DNA of 64,000 bases, taken from Microvirga terrestris. Lineage in GTDB: Bacteria; Pseudomonadota; Alphaproteobacteria; Rhizobiales; Beijerinckiaceae. The first letter of the stretch is position 1; every line of letters starts with the position of its first letter. The stretch spans positions 1 through 64,000 of the forward strand of contig NZ_JADQDN010000002.1 in assembly GCF_015694425.1 (NCBI RefSeq), in the 5' to 3' direction. Made by a program: the position numbers and the translations under genes. Shown piece after piece: positions 9,461 to 18,474 of the stretch. A model generated the notes under the pieces. That model did not search any database. It saw nothing but the letters and a program-made list of their open reading frames with translations, and had not been told where the DNA came from.

Positions 9461-9922
9461 TCAAGCGCTCTGATCACGCTTGAGCAGAGTCTCCAGCGCT
9501 TCACGCTCCTTCTCATCGAGAGCGGACGCTATGGGCTGTGGGCGGCGCCTCATGGCGGCATAGGCACCGATGCCGCTGAGGATCAGCACCAGGGCCGGCG
9601 TCAGCCACAGCAGCAAGGTGTGAGCGCCGAAGGCGGGTTTCAGGAGGACGAACTCGCCGTAGCGCTGGACAAGGAAATTCTCCACCTCGTCGTTACTGTC
9701 GCCGGCCATGAGGCGTTCGCGCACCAGAAGGCGCAGGTCCTTGGCGAGTTGGGCGTCGGAATCGTCGATGGACTGGTTCTGGCAGACGAGGCAGCGCAGG
9801 CCTGACGAGATCTCGCGGGCGCGCTTTTCGAGGGCTGGATCCTTCAGCACCTCGCCCGGCTGCACGGCAATGGCTGAACTGCTGAAGATAAGGGCCGCGA
9901 TGAGGGCGAGAACGAAGCGCAT
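9461..9922 (-). CDS. ccmH: Cytochrome c maturation protein CcmH/CycL
   Basis: 153 residues. Signal peptide, then the family signature RCLVCQNQSI with its CxxC dithiol at about residues 44 to 47, a helical domain, and a C-terminal membrane anchor (LLLWLTPALVLILSGIGAYA). It acts in the periplasm, reducing the apocytochrome CXXCH disulfide before haem ligation together with CcmF and CcmI. It starts 3 nt after the ccmF stop, so the two are co-transcribed. Confidence 0.96.
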   Translation of the reverse strand: MRFVLALIAALIFSSSAIAVQPGEVLKDPALEKRAREISSGLRCLVCQNQSIDDSDAQLAKDLRLLVRERLMAGDSNDEVENFLVQRYGEFVLLKPAFGAHTLLLWLTPALVLILSGIGAYAAMRRRPQPIASALDEKEREALETLLKRDQSA

Positions 9923-9925
9923 GGC

Positions 9926-11908
9926 CTACTCCGCAGGAATCGCAGCCGGTGGCATCGCCTTGGCTGGAACCGGGGCGCCGATGCGCAAGCGCCGGTCGGT
10001 CAATGACAGAGCACCACCCGCCGCCATCACGAGAGAGCCGATCCAGATCAGAAGCACCAGGGGCTTGTGATAGAGCCTGACGCCGATGGACCCATCGGGC
10101 TGCGCGTCGCCGATGCTGGCATAGACTTGGCCGAGTCCGACCGTCAGGATCCCCGCCTCCGTGGTCGGCATGCCGCGGGTCACGTAGAGCCGCTTCGTGG
10201 TCTCCAGCGTTCCAAGTTCGCGACCTGAACCGAACACGGTCAGGACAGCCGCTTCCTCTCGGTAGTTGGCCTCGACGCGGGGGATGACCCGTTCGAGCCG
10301 CACCTCGTAGTCGCCGCCCTTCAGGCGCTCACCGATCTTCAGGCTGCCGATTGCCTCGACGCCCCAGGCGGTGGCCGCGATACCGATCACGGTAAGGCCA
10401 ACGCCCGCATGAGCAATGGCCGTGCCCCAGGCCGAGCGTGGCAGGCCTCGCGCCTTGCGCCAGGCAACCGCCAGAGGCGTGCCCTTCGACCAGGAGCGGG
10501 TGACGATCTCGTTGATCGAGCCGAGCACCAGATAGAGCCCAAGCCCGACGCCGAGAGGGGCCGCCACCGGACCGCCATAGGTCGCGGCGAACATCACGAT
10601 GGTGGCGAGGAGCGAGAGGCCGAATACGGTGTAGAGGCGCTGGGCGGTGCCGAGGAAGTTGCCGCGTTTCCAGGCGAGCGTCTGCCCCAGCGGCAGAAGC
10701 AGCAGAAGCGGCACGATCAGCGGCAGGAATGTGAAATTGAAGAACGGCGCGCCGACGGAGATCTTTTCACCCGTCAGCACCTCCAACGCCAGCGGATAGA
10801 GGGTGCCGATGAACACGGTGGCACAAGCCGTGGCGAGAAAAAGATTGTTGACCACGAGCGCGCCCTCGCGGGAGACCGGCGCGAACAGGCCGCCCTGCTT
10901 GAGCATCGGCGCGCGCCAGGCGAAGAGCGCGAGCGAGCCGCCGATGAACAGGATCAGGATGCCGAGGATGAAGGTGCCGCGTTCCGGATCGACCGCGAAG
11001 GAATGCACGGAGGTGAGCACGCCGGAGCGCACCAGGAAGGTGCCTAGCAGCGACAGCGAGAAGGTCAGGATCGCAAGCAGGATCGTCCACACTTTGAGCG
11101 CATCGCGCTTTTCCATCACCACCGTGGAATGCACGAGCGCCGTGCCGGCAAGCCACGGCATGAGCGAGGCGTTCTCCACCGGGTCCCAGAACCACCAGCC
11201 GCCCCAGCCGAGCTCGTAATAGGCCCAGTAGGACCCCATGGCGATGCCGAGCGTCAGGAAGGCCCAGGCGCCGAGCGTCCAGGGGCGCACGATCCTGGCC
11301 CAGACCGCATCGATGCGCCCATCGATGAGCGCCGCGCATGCGAAGGCGAACGAGATCGAGAAGCCCACATAGCCGATGTAGAGAAGCGGCGGATGGATCG
11401 CGAGTCCGGGGTCCTGCAGCAGCGGGTTGAGATCCTGCCCCTCCAGCGCCGCCGGAACGACGCGCGTGAACGGATTGGATGTCGTGAGGATGAAGAGCAG
11501 GAATGCGATGGTGACGGCGGCCTGCACGGCCAGCGTGTTCGCCTGCAGCCGCATGGGGATGCTGTTGCGGGAGATCGCCACGATCGCGCCGAACAGGGCA
11601 AGGATCAGCACCCAGAGCAGCATGGAGCCTTCATGGTTCCCCCACACTCCGGAGATCTTGTAGATCAGCGGTTTCGCCGAATGCGAGTTCTGAACGACGT
11701 TCAACACCGAGAAGTCGGAGCTGAGATACGCGAAGGTCAGGGCGAGGAACGCGAAGGCGATGCAGGCAAAGACCGCCAGCGCACTTGCGGGCGCCACGGC
11801 CATCAGCACGGGATCATTGGCCCGCGCGCCCCAGAGCGGCACGAGGAACTGGATCAGCGACAGGCCCAGGGCGAGCGCGAGTGCGAAATGTCCGGCCTCG
11901 ACCAACAC
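9926..11908 (-). CDS. ccmF: Haem lyase subunit CcmF/CycK
   Basis: 660 residues with many membrane helices, the usual size. The tryptophan-rich WWD signature is present as GWGGWWFWDPVENAS at about residues 230 to 245, with the family's flanking histidines (AIHPPLLYIGYVG, TALVHSTVVME, TSVHSFAVDP). CcmF receives haem from holo-CcmE and attaches it to the reduced apocytochrome with CcmH and CcmI. Start at 11908 is 15 nt after the ccmE stop, inside the ccmI-E-F-H operon. Confidence 0.97.
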   Translation of the reverse strand: MLVEAGHFALALALGLSLIQFLVPLWGARANDPVLMAVAPASALAVFACIAFAFLALTFAYLSSDFSVLNVVQNSHSAKPLIYKISGVWGNHEGSMLLWVLILALFGAIVAISRNSIPMRLQANTLAVQAAVTIAFLLFILTTSNPFTRVVPAALEGQDLNPLLQDPGLAIHPPLLYIGYVGFSISFAFACAALIDGRIDAVWARIVRPWTLGAWAFLTLGIAMGSYWAYYELGWGGWWFWDPVENASLMPWLAGTALVHSTVVMEKRDALKVWTILLAILTFSLSLLGTFLVRSGVLTSVHSFAVDPERGTFILGILILFIGGSLALFAWRAPMLKQGGLFAPVSREGALVVNNLFLATACATVFIGTLYPLALEVLTGEKISVGAPFFNFTFLPLIVPLLLLLPLGQTLAWKRGNFLGTAQRLYTVFGLSLLATIVMFAATYGGPVAAPLGVGLGLYLVLGSINEIVTRSWSKGTPLAVAWRKARGLPRSAWGTAIAHAGVGLTVIGIAATAWGVEAIGSLKIGERLKGGDYEVRLERVIPRVEANYREEAAVLTVFGSGRELGTLETTKRLYVTRGMPTTEAGILTVGLGQVYASIGDAQPDGSIGVRLYHKPLVLLIWIGSLVMAAGGALSLTDRRLRIGAPVPAKAMPPAAIPAE

Positions 11909-11923
11909 GAAGGCTCTCCCTTG

Positions 11924-12382
11924 CTACTGCGTTTTGGGCGTGGCATTGGCCTCGCCCTGCCAGTGACCCTGCTTCTTCAGCGTATCGGCCACCTCGCGCG
12001 GCATGTAGTTCTCGTCGTGCTTGGCGAGAACCGAGTCGGCGCGAAAAGCGCTTGGGCTCTCCAGAATGCCCTCGGCCACGACTCCCTGCCCTTCACGGAA
12101 CAGGTCGGGCAGCAGGCCCTTGTAGTTCACCTTGATCACCGCCTCGGCGTCCATGACCTCGAAGGTGATCTGCTGATCGGCGCCGCGCTGCACGGAGCCC
12201 TCCTTCACGAGGCCGCCGAGGCGGATGCGCGTGCCGGGCTGAACGCTCTTGGACTGGATATCCGCCGGCGAATTGAAGAACACGATCGTGTCGTTCATGG
12301 CATAGAGCACGAGCCCCAGTGCCACCGCGAGGACGCATCCGGCAACTCCGATGAGGGTCAGGCGGCGTTGTTTTCTCGTCAT
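11924..12382 (-). CDS. ccmE: Periplasmic haem chaperone CcmE/CycJ
   Basis: 152 residues. Single N-terminal membrane anchor ([20 protein letters not shown]), an OB-fold beta domain, and the haem-attachment motif [10 protein letters not shown] with the covalent His. CcmE carries haem from CcmC to CcmF across the periplasmic face. The start overlaps the ccmI stop by 4 nt, indicating translational coupling. Confidence 0.97.
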   Translation of the reverse strand: MTRKQRRLTLIGVAGCVLAVALGLVLYAMNDTIVFFNSPADIQSKSVQPGTRIRLGGLVKEGSVQRGADQQITFEVMDAEAVIKVNYKGLLPDLFREGQGVVAEGILESPSAFRADSVLAKHDENYMPREVADTLKKQGHWQGEANATPKTQ

Positions 12383-13479
12383 GGCTGGACGTCGGTCAGT
12401 TTCAGTTCCTGGGCCATCGTGTCGATGGTCCTCAAGGCCTCGGTATCCTGCGCCAGAGCCTCGCGGGCGCGCTTGGCCGCATCAGTAGCCTTGTCGCGCT
12501 GCCCCAGCACGGCATAGGAGCGCATCAGCCGGGTCCATTCCTCGGCCGTGCCGCCTTGGGCTTCGAGGCGGCTCGCAAGCCCCGCCACCATGCCGGCGAT
12601 GGCCTCCGGGCCAACCTGCGGCGCTGAAGTCGAAGCGGCCTCGGGCGCGCCGAGCGCCGCCATTTCCTGCCGCACCCCATCCGTCCAGGGCGCATCGGCC
12701 GGCGCGGAGGCGAGCAGGTTCTGCAGGATGGTCTTGGCCTTGTCGGTCTGCCCGTCCTGCACGGCCGCGCGGGCGAGATAGAACTGGGCCTTGGGCGCAC
12801 TCGGGTCGAGCTTGACCGCCTGCTCGAAGGCAGCCTGCGCTTCCGCCGAGATCAATCCGTCCTTGGCAAGCACCAGGGCCTCGCCGTAATTGGCGAAGCG
12901 GACGGCATCGGGCGCTTGGTAGCGAATGGCCGATTCATAGGCTTTCACCGCATCCTCGATGCGGCCCATGCGCAGATAGACCGGAGCGATCACCTCCCAG
13001 CCGCGCCCGTCCTGCGGGTTCTTGGCGAGATGTGCCTCAATATCTGCCACGGCGCCGAGCAGGTTCATGTTGCCCGCCTGCTGCGGCTGCATCCGCGCGC
13101 CAGGCGGTTCGCTCAGCAGCTGGGGCGAGCCGTAGATTTCGTAGGTCGCGAGCGCCAGGAGCGGAATGATCGACAGGGCCAGCGTCGATGCGGCGCGGCG
13201 GCGGCGCAGGGCCGGCTCGCCAACAGCAGCAAAAGCATCTTCTGCCTGCATGCCGGTGGCCCGCAGCAGCCGGCGCCCAGCCTCGGCCCTGGCGGCGTCC
13301 GCCTCGCTCGGGAGGAGCACCCCGCGGCCCAGATCCCGCTCGATCTCGGCAATCTGCTCGCGGTAGAACTGCGTGTCCGGATTGGCCTGACGCCCGACGG
13401 CATAATGGCGCGACAACGGCCACAACACCGCCATCACGGCTGCCGCCGTCATTGCCAGGAGAATGATCCAGATCACCAT
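12379..13479 (-). CDS. ccmI: Cytochrome c biogenesis protein CcmI/CycH
   Basis: 366 residues. An N-terminal membrane helix ([21 protein letters not shown]), a cytoplasmic linker, a second membrane helix near residue 105 ([19 protein letters not shown]), then a periplasmic region with TPR-like repeats ([40 protein letters not shown]). CcmI chaperones apocytochrome c to the CcmFH ligation complex. First gene of the ccmIEFH run, 65 nt downstream of the feuQ-like gene. Confidence 0.93.
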   Translation of the reverse strand: MVIWIILLAMTAAAVMAVLWPLSRHYAVGRQANPDTQFYREQIAEIERDLGRGVLLPSEADAARAEAGRRLLRATGMQAEDAFAAVGEPALRRRRAASTLALSIIPLLALATYEIYGSPQLLSEPPGARMQPQQAGNMNLLGAVADIEAHLAKNPQDGRGWEVIAPVYLRMGRIEDAVKAYESAIRYQAPDAVRFANYGEALVLAKDGLISAEAQAAFEQAVKLDPSAPKAQFYLARAAVQDGQTDKAKTILQNLLASAPADAPWTDGVRQEMAALGAPEAASTSAPQVGPEAIAGMVAGLASRLEAQGGTAEEWTRLMRSYAVLGQRDKATDAAKRAREALAQDTEALRTIDTMAQELKLTDVQP

Positions 13480-13544
13480 AAAGTCCTATTTACTCCGTGT
13501 CCTCCTCAAGCACGACGGTGGCACGGTGTCACGCGTAAATGTCC

Positions 13545-14942
13545 TTAATCGGAGCTCCTGTCCCCCGGGAGTTCCAGGATCGCGCGCAGGCCTCCCATGG
13601 GGGAGGCATCGAGCTTGAGCGAGCCCCGGTAGAGGGCCGCCAGGTCGGTGACGATGGAGAGGCCGAGGCCAGAGCCGGGCTTGGTCTCGTCGAGCCGTCG
13701 GCCCCGCTTGAGCATCTCGGCTCGTGCCGCTTCAGGCAGTCCCGGCCCGTCGTCATCGATGAGCAGACGGAAACGCGGCCGGTCATCGTCACGGGCGATC
13801 TCGGTGGCCACCACCACCTTGTGCACGGCCCATTTGGACGCGTTGTCGATGAGGTTGCCGGCCATCTCTTCAAGATCCTGCTTCTCGCCCCGGAAGCGCA
13901 GATCTGGCGGGATCGCGAGTTCCACCTCCAGGTCCTTGTCGCGGTAGATCTTCGCGAAGGTGCGCGCCAAGCCCGCGATCACCGGCTCGGCTTCGGTCAG
14001 CGTACCGAGTGTTCCGGCGAGCGCCGCCGCGCGGGCCCGGTCGAGATAATAATTGACCTGATCGCGCATGAGGGCCGCCTGCTCGCGAATCCTTGCGGCC
14101 ACGTCCTCGGGCGCGTTCTCGGCCTCGTTCATGATGACGCTGAGCGGCGTCTTGAGCGCATGGGCGAGGTTGCCAACCTGCGTGCGGGCGCGCTCCAGGA
14201 TCTCGCGGTTGGTGTCGAGGAGCAGGTTCAGTTCACTGGCGAGCGGAGAGATGTCGCGCGGATACTCACCTGCGATGCGCTCCGCCTCCCCCTGCCGGAT
14301 CGCGCCGAGCGCGCTGCGGAGATTGGACAAGGGCCGCAGTCCGAAGCGGATCTGCAGCAGCGTGGTGAACCCGAGCGCCAGCCCAAGAAGCGCGAAGGTG
14401 ACGGTGAGCGCGAAGATGAAGTCTCGCGCCGCAGCCTCTATCTCGTCGGCAGGCCCGGCCACGCGGATGATGTAACGTCCGTCCTCGCCCAGATCGATGT
14501 CGCGTTCGATGACCCGAAGGTTGCGATCGTCCGGCGCCCGTCCGTAGCCGCGGCGGATCTGCCCGAACCGGTCGTCGCCTGCAGCGAGACTCGGCAATTG
14601 CCCGCCGAAAAGAGACTTCGAAGAGCGGATCTCGGCCGGTGCTGCGTTGGGGCGCGCCACCTGCCAATACCAGCCCGACAAGGGCAGCTCGAACCGGGGA
14701 TCGCCGATGGGCCCGAGATCCCGGTCCGGGTCGCCCGCACCGACGAGGTTGGAAGCCAGCGTGTTGGCATAGACGAGGAGCCGCTGATCGAAAGCCCGCT
14801 CAGTGTTGTCCCGGTAGAGTGTCGACAGGATCAGCCCCGCGATCAGCAGGATCACGAAGCTCCAGAAGACGGAGGAGACCGCCAGACGAACCGCGATGGG
14901 CCGGCTGGCGAACCGTTTCACGAGCGGTGACAGGCCGGTCAC
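13545..14942 (-). CDS. feuQ: FeuQ-like sensor histidine kinase
   Basis: 465 residues from a GTG at 14942 overlapping the regulator stop by 4 nt. Membrane helix 1 (AVSSVFWSFVILLIAGLILS), a periplasmic sensor loop of roughly 130 residues, membrane helix 2 (FIFALTVTFALLGLALGFT), HAMP-like linker, H-box HALKTPLSVIMNEA, N-box GNLIDNASKWA, G-boxes DDDGPGLP and GSGLGLSI. This is the PhoQ-like kinase class. Synteny with cycHJKL points to FeuQ, which in Sinorhizobium controls cyclic glucan export and low-osmolarity adaptation. The FeuQ name rests on context more than sequence. Confidence 0.88.
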   Translation of the reverse strand: MTGLSPLVKRFASRPIAVRLAVSSVFWSFVILLIAGLILSTLYRDNTERAFDQRLLVYANTLASNLVGAGDPDRDLGPIGDPRFELPLSGWYWQVARPNAAPAEIRSSKSLFGGQLPSLAAGDDRFGQIRRGYGRAPDDRNLRVIERDIDLGEDGRYIIRVAGPADEIEAAARDFIFALTVTFALLGLALGFTTLLQIRFGLRPLSNLRSALGAIRQGEAERIAGEYPRDISPLASELNLLLDTNREILERARTQVGNLAHALKTPLSVIMNEAENAPEDVAARIREQAALMRDQVNYYLDRARAAALAGTLGTLTEAEPVIAGLARTFAKIYRDKDLEVELAIPPDLRFRGEKQDLEEMAGNLIDNASKWAVHKVVVATEIARDDDRPRFRLLIDDDGPGLPEAARAEMLKRGRRLDETKPGSGLGLSIVTDLAALYRGSLKLDASPMGGLRAILELPGDRSSD

Positions 14943-15631
14943 GTCTTGGTCTGGGCTTGGGTCGTCTGGGCCTGGGTGGCGTCGAGGAGATAGCCCAGTC
15001 CGCGGACGGTCTGGATGATATCGACGCCGAGCTTCTTGCGAAGCCTGCCGATGAAGACCTCGATGGTGTTGGAATCCCGGTCGAAGTCCTGGTCGTAGAG
15101 GTGCTCGGTCAGCTCACCCCGGGAGACGATGCGTCCCATGTGGTGCATGAGGTAGGACAAGAGCCGGTACTCATGCGAGGTCAGCTTCACCGGGTTGCCA
15201 TCGACAGTCACGCGGCCGGAGCGGGTGTCGAGCTTCACGGGACCGCAGGAGATCTCGCTCGTGGCGTGTCCCGCCGAGCGGCGCAGCAGGGCGCGCACGC
15301 GGGCGAGAAGCTCTTCCATGTGGAAGGGTTTCGTTACGTAATCATCGGCGCCCGCATCGAAGCCCTGCACCTTGTCGCTCCAGCGGTCGCGAGCGGTCAG
15401 GATGATGACCGGGGTCTTGCGCCCTTCACGGCGCCAGGCGGTCAGCACGGATACGCCGTCCACCTTCGGCAGGCCGAGATCGAGAATGATGGCGTCGTAG
15501 GGCTCGGTGTCCCCAAGGAACTGCCCCTCCTCGCCGTCCATGGCGGTGTCCACCGCGTAGCCTGCCTGTTCAAGGGCGGTCACGATCTGCTTATTGAGGG
15601 CTCTGTCGTCCTCGACAACGAGTAGGCGCAC
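14939..15631 (-). CDS. feuP: FeuP-like OmpR/PhoP-family response regulator
   Basis: 230 residues from a GTG at 15631. Receiver domain with EDD, phospho-acceptor in IILDLGLPKVDG and Lys in VTKPFHMEELLAR; winged-helix output domain (LTSHEYRLLSYLMHHMG, GRLRKKLGVDIIQTVRGLGY). It is 13 nt downstream of the small periplasmic protein gene and overlaps the kinase gene, so the three form one transcription unit. By synteny it is FeuP. Confidence 0.92.
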   Translation of the reverse strand: MRLLVVEDDRALNKQIVTALEQAGYAVDTAMDGEEGQFLGDTEPYDAIILDLGLPKVDGVSVLTAWRREGRKTPVIILTARDRWSDKVQGFDAGADDYVTKPFHMEELLARVRALLRRSAGHATSEISCGPVKLDTRSGRVTVDGNPVKLTSHEYRLLSYLMHHMGRIVSRGELTEHLYDQDFDRDSNTIEVFIGRLRKKLGVDIIQTVRGLGYLLDATQAQTTQAQTKT

Positions 15632-15644
15632 GGTTCTGGCTTCC

Positions 15645-15959
15645 CTATTTCACCGATCTCACGCGCCCGGAGGAGCCGTCGATCATCACTTGCACGATGC
15701 GACCGTCCTTTTGCAAGGCCATGATCACATAGACAAGGGCATCGCTGTTGCGGCAGAGGCTCGCCCGGACCACGTCGGCGCCTGGCACCTGGCGGCGCGC
15801 GGTCATCACGGCCGAGGCCGGCGTGACGACGCCCTTCGAGGCTACGGCTTCCTGCATCTCGCGAGGCGGAAGGCAGTTTCCGAGCGCCGCCGAGGCGCTT
15901 TGCGCATAGGCCGCCCCCATTGCCCCCCACAAAGCTATGATCAGACAAACCAGACGCAT
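15645..15959 (-). CDS. Small periplasmic PepSY-like protein, candidate FeuN-type modulator
   Basis: 104 residues from the ATG at 15959; an in-frame GTG at 15983 would put charged residues ahead of the signal peptide and is less likely. Signal peptide MRLVCLIIALWGAMGAAYAQ, two cysteines (GNCLPP, SLCRNS), and a PepSY-like C-terminal hairpin (VIMALQKDGRIVQVMIDGS). It is the first gene before feuPQ. In Sinorhizobium a small periplasmic protein, FeuN, is encoded at this position and restrains FeuQ; the same role here is an inference from place, size and location. Confidence 0.7.
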   Translation of the reverse strand: MRLVCLIIALWGAMGAAYAQSASAALGNCLPPREMQEAVASKGVVTPASAVMTARRQVPGADVVRASLCRNSDALVYVIMALQKDGRIVQVMIDGSSGRVRSVK

Positions 15960-16052
15960 GAGGTGACCATGCCTTTGCCGCACTGAACGAATTCTGAATG
16001 TAACTAGGGCCGGGTTGGGAAGGATAAAATGGCCTGATGGCCTTAAAATCCT

Positions 16053-16262
16053 TTAGTTCAGGATCTGCTTCGTGGCGACGATCCGGAACAGGGTCGAGGC
16101 AATGAAGCTGCCGGCGGCGATGATCTGGAGCAGCGCCTCCTCGACGGCGCCGGTGGCGAGCGCCGAGCTGTCGAAGCCGAATAGCCCGAGGACGAGGGCC
16201 GCAAGCCCGATCAGGTTGGACCAGACGGTACGGCTGGCCAGAATGGTCTTGGTATCGAACAT
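16053..16262 (-). CDS. Putative holin-like small membrane protein
   Basis: 69 residues, starting MFDTKTILASRT at 16262, one base after the endolysin stop codon. Two predicted membrane segments (SNLIGLAALVLGLFGF and LLQIIAAGSFIASTLFRIVA) joined by a short loop, a common small-holin layout. Its place right after a phage-type lysozyme gene at the end of the GTA cluster supports a role in making the inner membrane permeable for particle release. No family-specific motif was recognised, so holin is a contextual call. Confidence 0.65.
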   Translation of the reverse strand: MFDTKTILASRTVWSNLIGLAALVLGLFGFDSSALATGAVEEALLQIIAAGSFIASTLFRIVATKQILN

Positions 16263-16263
16263 G

Positions 16264-16806
16264 TCAAACACTCCTGGGGTGAGGGGGTGGAGAAGAAGCG
16301 AGCCGCAGAGCCCCCTGCTCGACGGCAAGGACCCGCCGGCGCCAGCCGCGGCCGAAAACCGGCCAAGCGGCGAGGCGGCCGAGAAAATCGAGACGGGCGC
16401 GGGTGAGACGGCGGATCGTTTCCACAGGATCGGCCTGCCAGGCGACTCTCAGAGTGACCGGCCCGATGATCCCGTCCGCGGTGACCCCGAGGACGCTCTG
16501 CAGCATGCGGGCAGCCCGCACAGGACCTGAATTCACGGCAAGATCGAAGGCGGCGAGATCGACACCGGGCGGCAGTTCATCCGCGCGAAGCTCATCCCAG
16601 TAGAGCCTCCGATAGATCACCACGGCCTCCGGCCGGGTCAGCTTCTGAACGTCATCGAGGGAAGCGGGGCGTTCCCGTGCCCGGGAGAGGGTTTCGCGGG
16701 CAATGCCGAACTTGGTCGCCCCGCCGGGATCCCTGGGGTGATCCACGAAGCCGCCCTCGTGCCGCAGCACCAGTTCGACCGCCTGCTGAAAGCGCGATGC
16801 GCTCAT
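16264..16806 (-). CDS. Phage-type GH108 peptidoglycan hydrolase (endolysin)
   Basis: 180 residues from the ATG at 16806. The GH108 signature HEGGFVDHPRDPGGATKFGI carries the catalytic Glu, at about residues 15 to 34. A C-terminal segment (SVLGVTADGIIGPVTL) resembles the peptidoglycan-binding domain that usually follows. The enzyme would cleave cell-wall glycan for lysis and release of GTA particles. It lies 8 nt downstream of the fibre gene and is followed immediately by the holin-like gene, forming a lysis module joined to the structural cluster. In Rhodobacter capsulatus the GTA lysis genes are at a separate locus. Confidence 0.88.
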   Translation of the reverse strand: MSASRFQQAVELVLRHEGGFVDHPRDPGGATKFGIARETLSRARERPASLDDVQKLTRPEAVVIYRRLYWDELRADELPPGVDLAAFDLAVNSGPVRAARMLQSVLGVTADGIIGPVTLRVAWQADPVETIRRLTRARLDFLGRLAAWPVFGRGWRRRVLAVEQGALRLASSPPPHPRSV

Positions 16807-16814
16807 GGGCGATC

Positions 16815-18353
16815 TCACAGTTCCGCCTCGAGCGCGATGAACGCGTCGGGACCGAGGTGGAGATTGCCGACTCCGCCGGCCGCCGCGCTGAACGATGTGC
16901 CGGCCCGGAAGCGCAGGACGACGCACGAGGCGCTCGCGAGCGTTGCTGTCGTCACCGTCAAGGCGCCTGAAAGAGCGGCCCAGACCGCGCTGCTGTTGCT
17001 GTAGAAGCCCGCCTGATTGCCCACGGGCGATGCATTCACCCAGGCAAACCCGCTGGTGAGGAGCATGGGATCGGCCCGCATGGGCACCGGCAGGGTGCAC
17101 ACTGCATCGATGATGTTCACGCCGACGCGCTGCGCCACATAACCGAGAATGCCGGGCGCTCCGCCGGTGGTGGCGAGGCGCTGATAAGTGCGTCGGCAGC
17201 GATACTCCTCGATGTCAAGGGGCGGTGCGCGCCAGGGCGTTGCCTGAGCACCGACTTCCAGCTTCACATGCTTGAAGGAGCAGGCCGCACCCGGTTGCAG
17301 GCGCAGCGTGAGGTTGCCGGTGTCTCCGCCTTCGAGGGTCACGCTCGCCCCTTGGCGGCCGGAGCCGGCCGCGATCGTGGCGGTCTTCGAGCCGATGACG
17401 AAAGGCAGCGGCGCGGACGGGTTCTCCACCGAGAGGGTCAGCGTTGCGCCCGCAAGATTGATTGCGCCGTACTCGGCCGCCGCCTGCGAGGCATCGATCA
17501 CCTGCTCGATGGCACCCGAAAGCGTGATGGTGCCGCCAGGGGTGCGCGCGATTGTGCAGCCGCCCGGCCCGCCCTTCCAGCGGTCGAAGCCGAAGGCGCC
17601 CTCCCCCTGGGCTCCGCCGGCAAACCGGCGCTGGTTCACCAGGAAGGCGGCATTGATCAGCAGGTTGGTGCGCGGCGCATTGGTGAGCCCCGAGGGAAAC
17701 GACACGATGCCGGTCCGGCGGTCGATCACGAGCGCATCGCGCCACAGGTTTCCATCGGCGGAGACACGGATTGAAAAGTCATCGCCTCCGATCAGGCCCG
17801 TTTCCGCGCGCCCGCTGAAGCCGCGTTGGTAGAGCTGCGAGAGAACGTTGGCTTCCGCACCCTTGTTGAGCACGAAGCGCAGGTCGCCGCTACCACCCTC
17901 CTCGGCTGTCAGGGCCGCAAACAGCGCCGCGTTGAGTCTGGCCGAGAGCCGGTTCAACCCATCGGCAGCGGTGCCGATGCCGAGCCTGTCGAGATTTTGG
18001 ATCTCGTCGGGTACGGCCCCGAAGGTCTTCCATTGATCTCCGTCGAAGACGACGATCAGATCCTCGTTCTCCACGTAAGCGCGCCATCCGGGTTGCGGCG
18101 CGAAGAAGCGCCAGATGCCGAGGTCGAACAGCGCGACGTGGCCTTCATGACCGTCGAAGGCGCCCGCGGCATTTGCTCCGACAAGGTAACGGTCCCCATC
18201 CTCAGGCGAAGCCGGTGGCGCGGTGCGGTGGCGCTCCTTCACAGACAGCTGCACGAGCGCATCGAGGGCGGCGAGCGCCTCGTTATGGGTGACATGCTTT
18301 TGCGCCTGCGCGGCAGCGATGAGCGGCAGGGCGAGATGAGGAGTCGATGACAT
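16815..18353 (-). CDS. DUF2793 tail fibre / receptor-binding protein of the GTA
   Basis: 512 residues. The N-terminal 110 residues match the DUF2793 type (LPLIAAAQAQKHVTHNEALA, DGDRYLVGANAAGAFDGHEG, WRFFAPQPGWRAYVENED), found on GTA and prophage fibres. The middle resembles a carbohydrate-binding jelly-roll (RFAGGAQGEGAFGFDRWKGG), and the C-terminus is Ala/Gly/Val rich and probably beta-structured. It would sit on the particle and bind capsule or surface sugars. It follows the gp15 megatron gene by 121 nt. Confidence 0.85.
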   Translation of the reverse strand: MSSTPHLALPLIAAAQAQKHVTHNEALAALDALVQLSVKERHRTAPPASPEDGDRYLVGANAAGAFDGHEGHVALFDLGIWRFFAPQPGWRAYVENEDLIVVFDGDQWKTFGAVPDEIQNLDRLGIGTAADGLNRLSARLNAALFAALTAEEGGSGDLRFVLNKGAEANVLSQLYQRGFSGRAETGLIGGDDFSIRVSADGNLWRDALVIDRRTGIVSFPSGLTNAPRTNLLINAAFLVNQRRFAGGAQGEGAFGFDRWKGGPGGCTIARTPGGTITLSGAIEQVIDASQAAAEYGAINLAGATLTLSVENPSAPLPFVIGSKTATIAAGSGRQGASVTLEGGDTGNLTLRLQPGAACSFKHVKLEVGAQATPWRAPPLDIEEYRCRRTYQRLATTGGAPGILGYVAQRVGVNIIDAVCTLPVPMRADPMLLTSGFAWVNASPVGNQAGFYSNSSAVWAALSGALTVTTATLASASCVVLRFRAGTSFSAAAGGVGNLHLGPDAFIALEAEL

Positions 18354-18474
18354 GGAATGATTGGCTCTAAAAAAGAAACGAAAAAAGGGTCACGACTTAC
18401 GGGCGATGGCAGCACCCCTCTCACGTCGTTACCGGCCTTTGTCGGATCGGACTTCGATCACAGCAAAAAACCGT

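Noticed and set aside
11129-12517. Plus-strand frame of about 460 codons over ccmF and ccmE
   Set aside because: Antisense to conserved cytochrome c maturation genes; composition is that of a shadow frame.
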